From Allohahella sp002354735 (GTDB lineage: Bacteria; Pseudomonadota; Gammaproteobacteria; Pseudomonadales; Oleiphilaceae): 64,000 bases of DNA. The DNA is taken from NCBI RefSeq assembly GCF_047946665.1, contig NZ_CP172312.1, forward strand, positions 3,162,001 to 3,226,000. The letters run 5' to 3'. This document shows, in pieces, positions 53,197-63,149 of this stretch; position 1 is the first letter of the stretch, and every line of letters starts with the position of its first letter. The notes beneath the pieces are model-generated. The model was given only the letters and a program-made list of their open reading frames with translations, was not told the DNA's origin and did not search any database. Made by a program: the position numbers and the translations under genes.

Positions 53197-53226
53197 TTGT
53201 ACGTTTTGCGCACAATCAGGTAGAAT
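53197..53226 (+). promoter_or_regulatory. Candidate sigma-70 promoter of the esterase lipoprotein gene
   Basis: TTGTAC (53197-53202) and TAGAAT (53221-53226) are spaced by 18 bases. The start codon lies 110 bases further on. The remaining 53102-53336 sequence holds nothing else I can support. Confidence 0.4.
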
Positions 53227-53336
53227 CCCGTCACCTGGGCAGGACTCCAGGGGCGCAAGTGTGCTCTGAACAGCGACGTTCGGCACGTAGTGGGGTCATA
53301 AGCCTCTCCACCACACCCAGGATACATACTGAAGTC

Positions 53337-54818
53337 ATGCAGTTTCAGACGATCTACTCAGCATTTACGGTTAACAGGGCCCGCTTTCTTGCGACGGTGA
53401 GCATGGCGCTATTCCTCACGGCATGCGACGGAAGCTCAAGCGTTACGGACAAATCAACCGGCGAGCCGGGCACCCCTGCAGCCCCTTCCACACCCATTGT
53501 GCCCACTGCACCGTCGCAACCAACGACACCATCAGCACCCGCAGGTGAACCTGATTTCGAACTGCTACTTACAGGCGCCGCGCCCGGCACGCCCGTAGCG
53601 ATCACTGAAGGTACTGCGAGCAAAACACTCATCAGCACGCAGTTTCTTGAAGGCTTTGATAAGTCCGTGTCGTTGAGTGTAGAAGGCCGTGCGGTCGATC
53701 TGGAGGACCTGTCCATTGCGCTCTCCGAAACCATGGTGGTGCCAGGTACCGAAACCAACCCCGTACGCGATGTGGAGTTGACACTAAGACTCGCGATCGG
53801 TGCTCGCCCAATACTGCCCCATCAGCGAACATTGACTGTAGTTGGCACGAGTGGCGCCGTTACCAAACGGCTGGTACTCGACATCGATGTATCACCGGTC
53901 CCCAAACCCGATGTCTATCTATTGATTGGGCAGAGCAATATGTCTGGCGCCAGCGGCGGTGGAAAAAACGCAGGCCCCGGCGGCCCAGATGAACCGCACC
54001 CGAGAATTCGACAGCTGAACGTGAAAGGCGACGATGACAGCAGTGGCGCCCATACGAGTCGCTCATTGAATGTCATGCCGCAAGTTTTTGTACGCGCAGA
54101 GGATCCATTGCACAAACCCCTCCCCTCTGGGGCATCCTCGAAAGAGGGTGTGAGTATTGGCCCCGGCCTGTCATTCGCCAAAGCCGCGCTCGAGGATACC
54201 ACCCAGGATATCATCCTCGTTCCAGCCGCCTGGGGTGATACCGGCTTCTGTCGTGAGCTAAGACCTCGTGGTAGCTGGAATGCTGTGGTCCGCAATGTGG
54301 GTGATCTGTCCAACGAGACCCGTCTCTATCAACGCGCTTTACTCAGAACGGCTGTCGCCATTGAAGAGAGCGGCGGTATATTGCGCGGTATCATTATGCA
54401 TCAAGGTGAAAAAGATGCCTCCGATGAGGATAGCAAGGGGCTCGATTGCGTACAGTACTATGCTGAGAATCTGCGATTACTGATCAGTGCTCTGCGCAAG
54501 AATATTGTGGCTGACCTCCGTGGCCCAGAATGGCGTGACCCTGAAGCGGCCATTCCCTTCGTAATCGGCACCATGTCGCGAGGTGTGGACGAGCGCGGCG
54601 ACTACAGCCAGTTCGGCCCCGCAAAGTCCGTAGTGGACGGGGTCCACAGGAACGTGGCGGGCCTGCTGCCCTACGCGGCCTACTCGAACTTCGACGATCT
54701 TGTACCGCCAGGCTACGACTGCGGAGCCGGCGATTGCATTCATTTTGGCGCGTCAGCGTACCGAGAAATGGGACGCAGGTATTACATGGCTTTACGTGAT
54801 GCGGTTGATTCTGAATAA
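53337..54818 (+). CDS. Lipoprotein with SGNH / sialate O-acetylesterase-like (SASA) domain
   Basis: 493 residues. Lipoprotein signal with lipobox LFLTAC (Cys about 25), a proline/threonine-rich linker (about 35-65), a small beta-rich domain (about 68-180) and a carbohydrate-esterase domain (about 185-490): LLIGQSNMSG carries the nucleophile Ser, IIMHQGEKD the QGE block, and DCIHFGASAYREMGRRY the catalytic His. It probably removes acetyl groups from a polysaccharide. The open frame continues upstream to 53100, but only the ATG at 53337 begins a signal peptide. Confidence 0.83.
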   Translation: MQFQTIYSAFTVNRARFLATVSMALFLTACDGSSSVTDKSTGEPGTPAAPSTPIVPTAPSQPTTPSAPAGEPDFELLLTGAAPGTPVAITEGTASKTLISTQFLEGFDKSVSLSVEGRAVDLEDLSIALSETMVVPGTETNPVRDVELTLRLAIGARPILPHQRTLTVVGTSGAVTKRLVLDIDVSPVPKPDVYLLIGQSNMSGASGGGKNAGPGGPDEPHPRIRQLNVKGDDDSSGAHTSRSLNVMPQVFVRAEDPLHKPLPSGASSKEGVSIGPGLSFAKAALEDTTQDIILVPAAWGDTGFCRELRPRGSWNAVVRNVGDLSNETRLYQRALLRTAVAIEESGGILRGIIMHQGEKDASDEDSKGLDCVQYYAENLRLLISALRKNIVADLRGPEWRDPEAAIPFVIGTMSRGVDERGDYSQFGPAKSVVDGVHRNVAGLLPYAAYSNFDDLVPPGYDCGAGDCIHFGASAYREMGRRYYMALRDAVDSE

Positions 54819-55001
54819 TTTTATTGAATGGATTGATTGGCTGAGCAACATTTCAATACACTTCGTAACCCGAAAAGAGGGTCAGCATTCCCGTCATCTG
54901 GACTATGCTGACTTAAGTGCCCTCACTTTCTGAGCCATTCGCAGGGTCCGGAGAGTTGGCAAGCACGCTCTACCCGTTATTGACGTGTATTGGAGGCGCT
55001 C

Positions 55002-55517
55002 ATGCCCGCATCATGTTTGAAAAAGATGCTGCGTTCTCATCTGATCGACTATACCTCGATTCAGCATGAGCCGGCATATACCGCGAAGTCGCTGCTTGCT
55101 GCAACAGGTGTAGACGCAGACATCCTCGCAAAGACCGTGGTATTGCACGTGGACGGCGTCTCGGCTCTGGCCGTCATGACCGCCAGTGCAAAGATTCGCT
55201 GGGACAGGCTTTGCCGGGTCATGGGCACGGACTTCATCGAACTGGCTGACGAATCTGAATTTGCCGAGCAGTTCCCTGGCTGTGAACTCGGTGCCATTCC
55301 GCCTTTCGGCAGTTTGTTTGGAATGACGGTCTACCTTGACCAGTCGCTGGCGGCTCAGTCTGAAATCGCCTTCAGTGCCGGCACGCACGATGAAATCATC
55401 AAGATTTCGATGCAAGACTACAAGCGCCTGGCCAAACCCATCGTACTCGAAGCCGGTTTTATTCGCAGCGCAGAGCAGGCGTCCGGGGAAGTTCCCCCGC
55501 TAGCCCAGACAGGTTGA
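55002..55517 (+). CDS. YbaK/ProX-type editing-domain protein
   Basis: 171 residues of the YbaK/aminoacyl-tRNA synthetase-associated fold: SIQHEPAYTAKSLLAATGVD, DILAKTVVLHVDG (with the conserved Lys) and CELGAIPPFGSLFGMTVYLD. Family members deacylate mischarged tRNA; the exact substrate is unknown. GGAGG sits before the ATG at 55002. The gap 54819-55001 shows nothing recognisable. Confidence 0.85.
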   Translation: MPASCLKKMLRSHLIDYTSIQHEPAYTAKSLLAATGVDADILAKTVVLHVDGVSALAVMTASAKIRWDRLCRVMGTDFIELADESEFAEQFPGCELGAIPPFGSLFGMTVYLDQSLAAQSEIAFSAGTHDEIIKISMQDYKRLAKPIVLEAGFIRSAEQASGEVPPLAQTG

Positions 55518-55605
55518 AGCGCCGTTTGGCTTCCCGGTGTAAATGGTGAGTTGAAACATGGCAGCAGTAGTCGATTTTGGCTGCTGCTTTGCCTACAATC
55601 GGGCG

Positions 55606-57039
55606 ATGACAACACCCGTAGAGAAACCAGCCATCTCGCCCGCCCACGTCGTGGAGTCGACCCTACTTCATTGCGACGTGCTGGTGATTGGCGGAGGGAT
55701 AACTGGCGCATCCACTGCCTTGGCAATCGCTAGAAGCTGCCCCGCCGCACACATTATACTTGTCGAAGCTAGTAAGCCTGACCTCGCCGCTTCACAACTC
55801 GAGTCTTATTTCTCGCCGCCCGGTTTAAGGGTCAGCGCCCTGAACCTGCAGTCCGAGCGCTTTCTCCGCGGCCTCGACGTCTGGTCTGAGCTCGATGCTC
55901 ATAGGCTCAAGCCATACACCGCGCTGCAGGTTTCAGAGAATCCCGACGCTTCTCTCAAGTCTGCAACCGCCGTCATAGGCGGTGAAACAACATTCTCAGT
56001 TGACGACCTCACCGACTCCGCCATCACGCATCTCGGTACAATTATCGAGAACGACCTGCTCCAGCGGGGGCTCTGGAAACTCATGACCAGACAGCCGAAC
56101 CTGACACTAATGCAGGCTGAGCTGTTGGACCTGGTTCAGCAGCAGCAGCCGCAGGGTGTAACCGCACATTTGAACGCGGCCGGGCAAGTCCGGGCGGTCC
56201 AAGCGCGCCTGCTCATTGGTGCAGATGGTGCAGGTTCCTCGGTTCGTGTGAAAGCGGGCATTCAGCAGATGGCCGAAGGCTATGAGCAGAAGGCGCTGGT
56301 GATCGGCGTGGAGCTTGCCGAGCGTGCCGGCGCCATGACCTGGCAGCTGTTCCGACCCGCAGGACCCGTCGCCTACCTGCCCTTATTCGATTGTGAGGGC
56401 GCACCGGCCGATCATTGCGCAGCCTATGCATCACTTGTATGGTACGACTCGCCTACACGCATTCAGGCACTCATGCAGCTGGATATGGAGACCCTGCTCG
56501 AGCAAGTGCTGCAGAACTTCCCTGACAAATTGCCACGCATTCGACGAATTTACGGCCGAGCAGCGTTTCCACTCGTGAAATCGCATTGTACCAGCTACAG
56601 CCGAGGCTCCGTGGTACTCGTGGGCGATGCGGCTCATACTGTCAATCCCTTGGCAGGCCAGGGGCTCAATATGGGCCTGCAGGATGCAGAGGCCCTTTCG
56701 GCGACTGTCTGTTCCAAGCTGCTTGCCAGCGATGCAGGCGCTGACGGGCTCGGGCAGGCCTTGCGGAGCTATGAGCGGCAGCGCAAGCCGCAGAATCTGT
56801 TGATGACGGCTACTGTCGATGCGTTCTACTATGCCTTCAGCAATGACATCGCACCGTTGAAATTGCTCAGGCGGCTTGGTTTGTCTATCGCCGACAAGGC
56901 TGGCCCACTGAAGCGTCGGGTACTGACGCATGCGCTGGGCCTTGATCAGGCGATGGGGTCGCGGGCGGCAGGATTACAGTCGACCCAGCCTACACCATCT
57001 CACGCTGTCAACGGAGCGACAGAATCAGAGCAGGTCTGA
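55606..57039 (+). CDS. UbiH/UbiF/VisC-family FAD-dependent monooxygenase
   Basis: 477 residues. N-terminal FAD motif VLVIGGGITGASTALAIA, middle motif LLIGADGAGSSVR (DG motif) and C-terminal GDAAHTVNPLAGQGLNMGLQDAEAL, nearly identical to the signature of the ubiquinone hydroxylases. It hydroxylates a ubiquinone precursor ring; which position cannot be told. An ATG at 55558 would add 16 residues of unlikely sequence, and neither start has a strong ribosome-binding site. Confidence 0.85.
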   Translation: MTTPVEKPAISPAHVVESTLLHCDVLVIGGGITGASTALAIARSCPAAHIILVEASKPDLAASQLESYFSPPGLRVSALNLQSERFLRGLDVWSELDAHRLKPYTALQVSENPDASLKSATAVIGGETTFSVDDLTDSAITHLGTIIENDLLQRGLWKLMTRQPNLTLMQAELLDLVQQQQPQGVTAHLNAAGQVRAVQARLLIGADGAGSSVRVKAGIQQMAEGYEQKALVIGVELAERAGAMTWQLFRPAGPVAYLPLFDCEGAPADHCAAYASLVWYDSPTRIQALMQLDMETLLEQVLQNFPDKLPRIRRIYGRAAFPLVKSHCTSYSRGSVVLVGDAAHTVNPLAGQGLNMGLQDAEALSATVCSKLLASDAGADGLGQALRSYERQRKPQNLLMTATVDAFYYAFSNDIAPLKLLRRLGLSIADKAGPLKRRVLTHALGLDQAMGSRAAGLQSTQPTPSHAVNGATESEQV

Positions 57040-57071
57040 AGACCTGCCTCAATCGGACCAAGGAGACCAGC

Positions 57072-57440
57072 ATGGCTGAAACTATTTTCGACAAGATCAT
57101 CAATCGCGAAATCAAGGCTGACATCGTGTACGAGGACGACCAGGCGCTCGCCTTCAGGGATATCAATCCCCAGGCGCCATTACATATCCTGATCATACCG
57201 AAGCTACGCATAGCAACGATCAACGATATCAAGCCCGAGCACGAGGCACTCGTTGGGCATCTATTCAGCATCGCAGGCAAGATTGCTCGCGACGAAGGCG
57301 TCGCTGAGGATGGCTACAGAGTCGTGATGAACTGTAATGAGGCTGGCGGACAGAGCGTGTATCATATCCATCTACACATGCTTGGCGGCCGAATGCTGGG
57401 CTGGCCACCCTTTACGGATCAGCCGAAAGCCCAGGCTTGA
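57072..57440 (+). CDS. hinT: HIT-family nucleotide hydrolase HinT
   Basis: 122 residues. The histidine triad is VYHIHLHML (His98, His100, His102), with the N-terminal TIFDKIINREIKADIVYEDD of the PKCI/HinT group. Hydrolyses adenosine phosphoramidates. AAGGAG precedes the ATG. Convergent with phoU, 11 bases away. Confidence 0.94.
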   Translation: MAETIFDKIINREIKADIVYEDDQALAFRDINPQAPLHILIIPKLRIATINDIKPEHEALVGHLFSIAGKIARDEGVAEDGYRVVMNCNEAGGQSVYHIHLHMLGGRMLGWPPFTDQPKAQA

Positions 57441-57451
57441 GCAGCTGCAGT

Positions 57452-58177
57452 CTATCTGACGATAAGACTTTCGGTGTCGCTGATCGATATGTGGCGAACA
57501 TCCTGCCCCTTGATGAGGTAGATCACGTGCTGCGACACGTTGCAGGCATGATCGCCAATCCGCTCGAGCGCTCTGAGCACCCACATAATGTTGAGAATAT
57601 GGGTAATGGTGCGGGGGTCCTCCATCATTACCGTCACGAGCGAGCGCATCGCAGACTTGTATTCAGAGTCGACCACTTCGTCTTCCTTGATGACCTGGAA
57701 CGCAGCCTCCGTGTCAAAGCGTGCGAAGGCGTCGAGCGCATTATGTAGCATCCCCAACACCTGGCGGCCGATATTGCGTACCTCGACGAAACCTCTGGCA
57801 GAGTCGGAAACATCCAGGCCAGCCAGCGCGATGCTGATCTTTGCGATTTTCTTGGCCTCATCACCCACCCGCTCAAGATCATTCACGATTTTGGCCGATG
57901 CTACGACAAGTCTCAAATCGCTCGCAGCTGGCTGACGCATGGCGATAACATTGACCCACTCGCGATCAATGGTCTTCTCAAGCGCATTCACCTGCTTATC
58001 CTGGTCACGCACTTGCTCGGCGAGTTCGGTATCCCGGGCGGTCATGGCGGTAATCGCCTGTGAAACCTGCTGCTCGACAAGGCCGCCCATCAGCATGAGG
58101 TGCTCCCTCAGCATCGTCAGGTCCTTGTTGAACTGCTGCGAAATGTGGTGTTGATGATCTGTTCCGCTATGGGGCAT
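57452..58177 (-). CDS. phoU: Phosphate signalling protein PhoU
   Basis: 241 residues, two three-helix PhoU repeats, each with the E/DxxxD metal-binding pattern (RVGDEAKKIAK in the first, RIGDHACNVSQ in the second). Links Pst transporter activity to PhoR and dampens phosphate uptake. Thirty bases downstream of pstB in the pst operon. Confidence 0.96.
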   Translation of the reverse strand: MPHSGTDHQHHISQQFNKDLTMLREHLMLMGGLVEQQVSQAITAMTARDTELAEQVRDQDKQVNALEKTIDREWVNVIAMRQPAASDLRLVVASAKIVNDLERVGDEAKKIAKISIALAGLDVSDSARGFVEVRNIGRQVLGMLHNALDAFARFDTEAAFQVIKEDEVVDSEYKSAMRSLVTVMMEDPRTITHILNIMWVLRALERIGDHACNVSQHVIYLIKGQDVRHISISDTESLIVR

Positions 58178-58206
58178 TTGGCACTCCCTACTCGTTGTTT
58201 GCCCGG

Positions 58207-59067
58207 TCAGCCGTAGCGTCCGGTAATATAGTCTTCTGTCTGTCTTGATGCCGGATTGGTGAAGAGGTCATTGGTACCACCAAACTCGATCAGGTCTCCG
58301 ATATACATGAAGGCAGTATAATCCGACACACGAGCTGCCTGCTGCATATTATGCGTCACGATCACAATCGTATAATCAGTCTTCAGATTATGAATCAGCT
58401 CTTCGATCTTCAAAGTCGACAGTGGGTCGAGCGCCGATGCTGGCTCGTCCAGAAGAAGTACAGCTGGCTTGACCGCAACAGTCCGTGCGATCACAAGGCG
58501 CTGCTGCTGTCCGCCAGAAAGACCCAAGGCCGAATCGTGCAGGCGATCCTTTACCTCGTCCCACAGTGCGGCTGAGCGTAGTGCCCACTCGACTGTTTCA
58601 TCGAGCAATCGCTTCTTGTTGATGCCCTGGATGCGCAGACCATATGTGACGTTTTCGTAGATACTTTTAGGGAAAGGGTTTGGCTTCTGGAACACCATCC
58701 CTACGCGACGGCGCAGCTCCGCCACATCAACCGCACGATCATAAATGTTGCGACCTTCAAGTTCGATGCTGCCCTCAATGCGGCAGCCATCTACCAGGTC
58801 ATTCATTCTGTTGAAGCAGCGCAGCAGGGTCGATTTACCACAGCCAGACGGACCAATGAATGCCGTCACCCTTTTCTGGGGAATCTTCATATTAATGCCG
58901 TGAAGCGCTTCCTTCTGGCCGTAAAAGAGTTTGAGATCCTTTACTTCCAGCGCAGTCGCTTCATCATCGATGTTCATGCGCTCATCGCCCTGCACGATAT
59001 CCCTGATGTTTACCGCATGGGTTTTGGGTGATCGTACGTCATCTGTAGAACTGTTCTTGTCAATCAT
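58207..59067 (-). CDS. pstB: Phosphate ABC transporter ATPase PstB
   Basis: 286 residues. Walker A GPSGCGKST, signature LSGGQQQR, Walker B VLLLDEPASALDP and H-loop VTHNM. The first 35 residues before DLKLFYG are a longer N-terminal extension than in E. coli. A GTG four codons upstream is an alternative start. The 96-base gap to pstA contains no clear promoter. Confidence 0.97.
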   Translation of the reverse strand: MIDKNSSTDDVRSPKTHAVNIRDIVQGDERMNIDDEATALEVKDLKLFYGQKEALHGINMKIPQKRVTAFIGPSGCGKSTLLRCFNRMNDLVDGCRIEGSIELEGRNIYDRAVDVAELRRRVGMVFQKPNPFPKSIYENVTYGLRIQGINKKRLLDETVEWALRSAALWDEVKDRLHDSALGLSGGQQQRLVIARTVAVKPAVLLLDEPASALDPLSTLKIEELIHNLKTDYTIVIVTHNMQQAARVSDYTAFMYIGDLIEFGGTNDLFTNPASRQTEDYITGRYG

Positions 59068-59163
59068 AGTTGGCGTCACTCAATAAAATTCGGCTGTCTC
59101 TGAAAGTGGTTCCGGCTGTTCATTCAGCACCCCGGGAGCCTGGAGGAGTGCTGTGGGCAGAAC

Positions 59164-60828
59164 CTACATTTCCAGCGCTTTGTATTTTTCTCGCAGTCTG
59201 TTGCGGATTGCCACCGCGGACAGGTTCAACAGAGCAATGACTGCAACCAACAGCAATGCTGTTGCATAGACCAGCGGCCGCGCGGCCTCAACGTTCGGGC
59301 TCTGGAAGCCGACATCGTAGATATGGAAACCTAGATGCATGAACTTCTGGTCCAGATGCAGGTAGGGGTAATTGCCATCGAGCGGCAGCGAAGGCGCCAG
59401 TTTTACCACACCTACCAGCATGAGCGGCGCCACCTCGCCAGCCGCACGGGCTATCGCAAGAATCACACCGGTCATCAGTGCAGGAGAAGCCATTGGTATG
59501 ACTACTCGCCAGAGGGTCTCGGCCTTGGTCGCACCCAGCGCCAGACTGCCCTCCCGGATAGAGCGCGGAATCCTTGAGAGTCCTTCTTCCGTAGCGACGA
59601 TCACGACGGGCAGAGTCAGGATAGCCAATGTAATCGAAGCCCATAACAAACCGGGCGTGCCAAAGGTCGGTGATGGCAGTGCTTCTTCGAAAAATACATC
59701 GTCGATCCCGCCACCGATGAAGTAGATGAAGAAGCCGAGACCGAAGACACCGTAAACGATGGACGGCACGCCAGCGAGATTATTGACAGCAATACGCAGA
59801 ATGCGAGTAACCGTTCCCTGGTGGGCATATTCTCGCAGATAGACCGCAGCGACCACGCCCAGTGGCGTGACCATGATGGACATCACGATGACCATCAGTA
59901 CCGTACCGAAAATAGCGGGAAAGACACCCCCTTCGGTATTGGCCTCTCGCGGATCTTCACTGAGGAATTCCCAGATCTTCGAGATATAGAAACCGCCCTT
60001 CTCCAGCAGGCCCATATCGTTCGGCTTGAAGCCCCTGACTACCTTGGCGAGCGAAATGGTCTGGGTCTTATCCTGCATGGCTCGCATGACGATGGCGTCA
60101 CGGTTGATCGCTTCATAAAGTTCGCTGAGCTCGCTCTGCAGCACATCGTACCCTGCATTGGCTTCCGCTTCCCTGGCCTCGACATCAGCAAGCGCCTCAG
60201 GTGTGTCCTGGCCATCCAGCGCAAGGCGTCGGCGCTCGAGTCGCAGAGCCTCCAGCTCGGCATTGATGCTGGCGATCCGCCCTTTTTCAATGTCTTCTAT
60301 CTTTTCGTGGAGTTGCAATGCCCTATCGAGCCGCTCTTCGAAGGCCGGCCAGACATTCTCGCCCGATGCGACGACCTCACCATTCTCACTGACAGCTTCG
60401 AGATAACCGTAGAAGTTGCCCCATTCACGACGCTCAAGGACGACGATATCCTGGGGATAGGTGAGTTCCCCGAGGTTTCGACGCAAATACCAGTTAAAGT
60501 CGGAACCGCCCAGATCCCTGTTACCGGTCTTGACGAGCCAGCGTTCGACGAAGTTTTGATCCTCAGGCACATCGAGGCCGGTAGCCCGTATCTGCTCGGC
60601 AGGTACATCCTCCTGCTCGACTTCCTGCCCTATAAGCGTGATGACGGCGCCCTGATTGCCACTGTAGGACGTTTCGAAAACACTATGCGGCCAGAAATGA
60701 CTCAATCCCCGTACGGCAATCAAGGCGAGCAAGCCGAATACCATCACAAGGCTGATGGTGACAGCGCCTGCATTGATCCAGATCCAGGGGTCGCCTTTAC
60801 GGAACCAGTTTCCTAGAGAGATTCGCAC
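59164..60828 (-). CDS. pstA: Phosphate ABC transporter permease PstA (long form)
   Basis: 554 residues, starting at GTG. One transmembrane helix near 17-38, then a large extracytoplasmic insert (about 45-280) with a coiled coil (RLDRALQLHEKIEDIEKGRIASINAELEALR in part), then the normal permease core with five helices and the EAA-like loop LSRIPRSIREGSLALGATKAETLWRVV. The E. coli protein is about 296 residues; the long form is usual in Pseudomonas and marine gammaproteobacteria. Confidence 0.94.
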   Translation of the reverse strand: MRISLGNWFRKGDPWIWINAGAVTISLVMVFGLLALIAVRGLSHFWPHSVFETSYSGNQGAVITLIGQEVEQEDVPAEQIRATGLDVPEDQNFVERWLVKTGNRDLGGSDFNWYLRRNLGELTYPQDIVVLERREWGNFYGYLEAVSENGEVVASGENVWPAFEERLDRALQLHEKIEDIEKGRIASINAELEALRLERRRLALDGQDTPEALADVEAREAEANAGYDVLQSELSELYEAINRDAIVMRAMQDKTQTISLAKVVRGFKPNDMGLLEKGGFYISKIWEFLSEDPREANTEGGVFPAIFGTVLMVIVMSIMVTPLGVVAAVYLREYAHQGTVTRILRIAVNNLAGVPSIVYGVFGLGFFIYFIGGGIDDVFFEEALPSPTFGTPGLLWASITLAILTLPVVIVATEEGLSRIPRSIREGSLALGATKAETLWRVVIPMASPALMTGVILAIARAAGEVAPLMLVGVVKLAPSLPLDGNYPYLHLDQKFMHLGFHIYDVGFQSPNVEAARPLVYATALLLVAVIALLNLSAVAIRNRLREKYKALEM

Positions 60829-60863
60829 TATTCTGCTTTCCTAATCGTGGGTGTCGGTGTTAT

Positions 60864-63149
60864 TTAGATGACACTGTACTTGTTTCTCAGACGCTGCCTG
60901 ACGAACTCGGCCAGCGTATTGAGCACGAAGGTAAAGACAAACAAGACAAGCGCCGTCAGGAACAGGATACGGTAATGTGAACTCGCCACTTCAGTCTCGG
61001 GCATCTCAACCGCGATGTTGGCCGAAAGCGTTCGCATACCTTCAAAAATATTGACGTCCATGATGGGCGTGTTGCCTGTCGCCATTAGAACGATCATGGT
61101 CTCACCGACCGCTCGCCCCAGGCCAATCATCACTGCGGAGAATATACCCGGGCTCGCGGTAGGCAAAATGACCCTGACCATGGTCTGCCACTGAGTGGCC
61201 CCCAGCGCGAGCGAGCCATAATTGAGGTGCTTGGGCACGCTGAAGATGGCGTCCTCGGTGATCGAAAAGATTGTCGGGATGATCGCAAAACCCATAGCGG
61301 CACCAACGACCAGCGCGTTCCGCTGATCGTAGTCAATACCAAGCTCGGACGTGAGATAGTCGCGCATATTGCCGCCAAAGAACCACAGTTCGAGGTATGG
61401 ACTGACAGCAAAGCTTAACCAGCCTATGAGGAGGATCACTGGAATAAGCAGAAGGGGATCGTAGCCGTCCGGCACCAGGTGCCGCACACGATCCGGCATG
61501 TTCGCCCAGATAAAGCCAAACAGCAGAATGCCCAGCGGTGTAATGACCAGGACTGCAAAGACCCCAGGCAGGTTCTCTTCCATGAACGGTGCGAAAAAGA
61601 GCCCCGCCAGGAAGCCCAGAATGACCGTAGGCAGGGCCTCCATCAGCTCTATAGATGGCTTGACCTTTTTGCGAACTGCGGGTGCCATGAAGTGCGCGGT
61701 ATAGATGGCGCCACAGATCGCCAGAGGCACAGCAAGCAGCATGGCATAAAACGCGCCTTTCAATGTGCCGAAGGTCAGCGGCATCAGACTGTACTTGGGT
61801 TCGAAGTCCGTGTTCGCCGCTGATGACTGCCATATATACTCCGGCTCATCATAGCCTTCGTACCAGACCTCACTCCAAAGCGCGGAGAAGGACACATCGG
61901 GATGCTCGTTATCCACCAGGTAGAGGTGCAGCTGGTCCCGTCCGTCAACGAGCGCGAGTCTGTTGGCTCGAGGCGAGATAGCCAGCCTCAGCACTGGCGA
62001 GTCGATAACCTTCTCGGCCAGCAGCCGCGTTTCAGCCGTAGTATTGAAGAAGGCAATCCTGCCGTTTTCATCGCCGGTGACAAAGCCCTTTCGACGATGC
62101 TCTGCGGACAGCGCGGTTACGTTGCCGGTGCCGGCTTCAAATGAACGAACTTTCTGCAGCGAGTACTTGTTCTTGTCGTCCCGCACCGGGAACCACTGGC
62201 TGACATTTCCCGCAGAGTCGCTCACGAGCAGTGCAAAGTCGCCAAGCAGGAACTGGAGTTTGGTGACCGCAGCGCCGTCTGCCGACAGATCGACCTGGCT
62301 CACCAGCTTCGCTTCCGATTTGCGTATATCGAACATCTGCAGAGCCCCATCCTCCAGCAGAACGTATAGCCAGCGACGGTCGGGACTTAGCAGGAGCTGT
62401 TGTATGGCGCCATTGATTTCCGGCAGGGCGAGCTCAATCTCTGCCAGGCTGGATTCACCGGTCAGAAAGTTTTCTTCGAGTTCAAATGATTTGCCGAAGA
62501 GCTCGTTATTAGCATTGGCGCCAATAAGCACGATGCCGTCATCGCTGCTGCGAGCGGCCACATGCAGCAAGGCCGCCCCAGCTGTTTCCAGTTCTACCGG
62601 TGCTTCCAGGCCAGGATAACTGACCGTCGGAGCGATCGTTCGAACCAACTCGCCATCAGGCTGACTCTCGTAGCTGCTTTTATACTGGTGCTCAATGAGG
62701 AGCGCTGTACCGTCGGAGAGACCGGCAACAAGTTGCTCATTACCCACCGAACCCTGATTGATGCTGGAAATCCGCACACCTCGCGGGACAGGCAAACGCT
62801 CCTGCTTGATCACCACACCGTCATCGACTGCAAAGAAAACGACGCTGTCTTCCGTCAGTCTCATGCCGATCTCGCCCTGCTCCTCCATGGCGAGCCACCA
62901 TGTCTGCTGGGCCTCTCCAGGCAAGGGATAGCTTGTGACTTCCTCGATCGACGCACTCTTGAACAGCGGTATGACTTCATACAGCAGGTAAAAGAAGATG
63001 AGCGAAACCGCGACGATGACGCTCATGCCACCTACGGCAACTGAGACGCTCGCCGCCTTATCCTTGAATGCCCTGCGCTTTCGATAGCGCTGCAGGGCTG
63101 GCGTGTCGAAATCAAGCTCCGGACTCGGTATCAGAGTCGGTTCAACCAT
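60864..63149 (-). CDS. pstC: Phosphate ABC transporter permease PstC (long form)
   Basis: 761 residues. One helix (about 32-58), then an extracytoplasmic domain of about 400 residues with repeated beta strands like a propeller (LLLSPDRRWLYVLLEDGALQMFDIR, LSAEHRRKGFVTGDENGRIAFFN, LAISPRANRLALVDGRDQLHLYLV, each shown in part), then the permease core with GSLALGATQWQTMVRVILPTASPG. GGAG lies before the ATG. It begins 42 bases after the stop of the TIGR03545-like gene. Confidence 0.93.
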   Translation of the reverse strand: MVEPTLIPSPELDFDTPALQRYRKRRAFKDKAASVSVAVGGMSVIVAVSLIFFYLLYEVIPLFKSASIEEVTSYPLPGEAQQTWWLAMEEQGEIGMRLTEDSVVFFAVDDGVVIKQERLPVPRGVRISSINQGSVGNEQLVAGLSDGTALLIEHQYKSSYESQPDGELVRTIAPTVSYPGLEAPVELETAGAALLHVAARSSDDGIVLIGANANNELFGKSFELEENFLTGESSLAEIELALPEINGAIQQLLLSPDRRWLYVLLEDGALQMFDIRKSEAKLVSQVDLSADGAAVTKLQFLLGDFALLVSDSAGNVSQWFPVRDDKNKYSLQKVRSFEAGTGNVTALSAEHRRKGFVTGDENGRIAFFNTTAETRLLAEKVIDSPVLRLAISPRANRLALVDGRDQLHLYLVDNEHPDVSFSALWSEVWYEGYDEPEYIWQSSAANTDFEPKYSLMPLTFGTLKGAFYAMLLAVPLAICGAIYTAHFMAPAVRKKVKPSIELMEALPTVILGFLAGLFFAPFMEENLPGVFAVLVITPLGILLFGFIWANMPDRVRHLVPDGYDPLLLIPVILLIGWLSFAVSPYLELWFFGGNMRDYLTSELGIDYDQRNALVVGAAMGFAIIPTIFSITEDAIFSVPKHLNYGSLALGATQWQTMVRVILPTASPGIFSAVMIGLGRAVGETMIVLMATGNTPIMDVNIFEGMRTLSANIAVEMPETEVASSHYRILFLTALVLFVFTFVLNTLAEFVRQRLRNKYSVI

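Noticed and set aside
53188..53205. Pho-box-like TTGTCCA-TAAT-TGTACGT before the esterase gene
   Set aside because: Only the first half-site resembles the motif, and it overlaps a normal -35/-10 promoter.
53100..53336. N-terminal extension of the esterase lipoprotein from 53100
   Set aside because: The first part overlaps the terminator of the previous gene, and the lipoprotein signal starts only at 53337.
59821..60816. A 331-codon plus-strand open frame opposite pstA
   Set aside because: Shadow of pstA; the translation has no domain and pstA is well supported.
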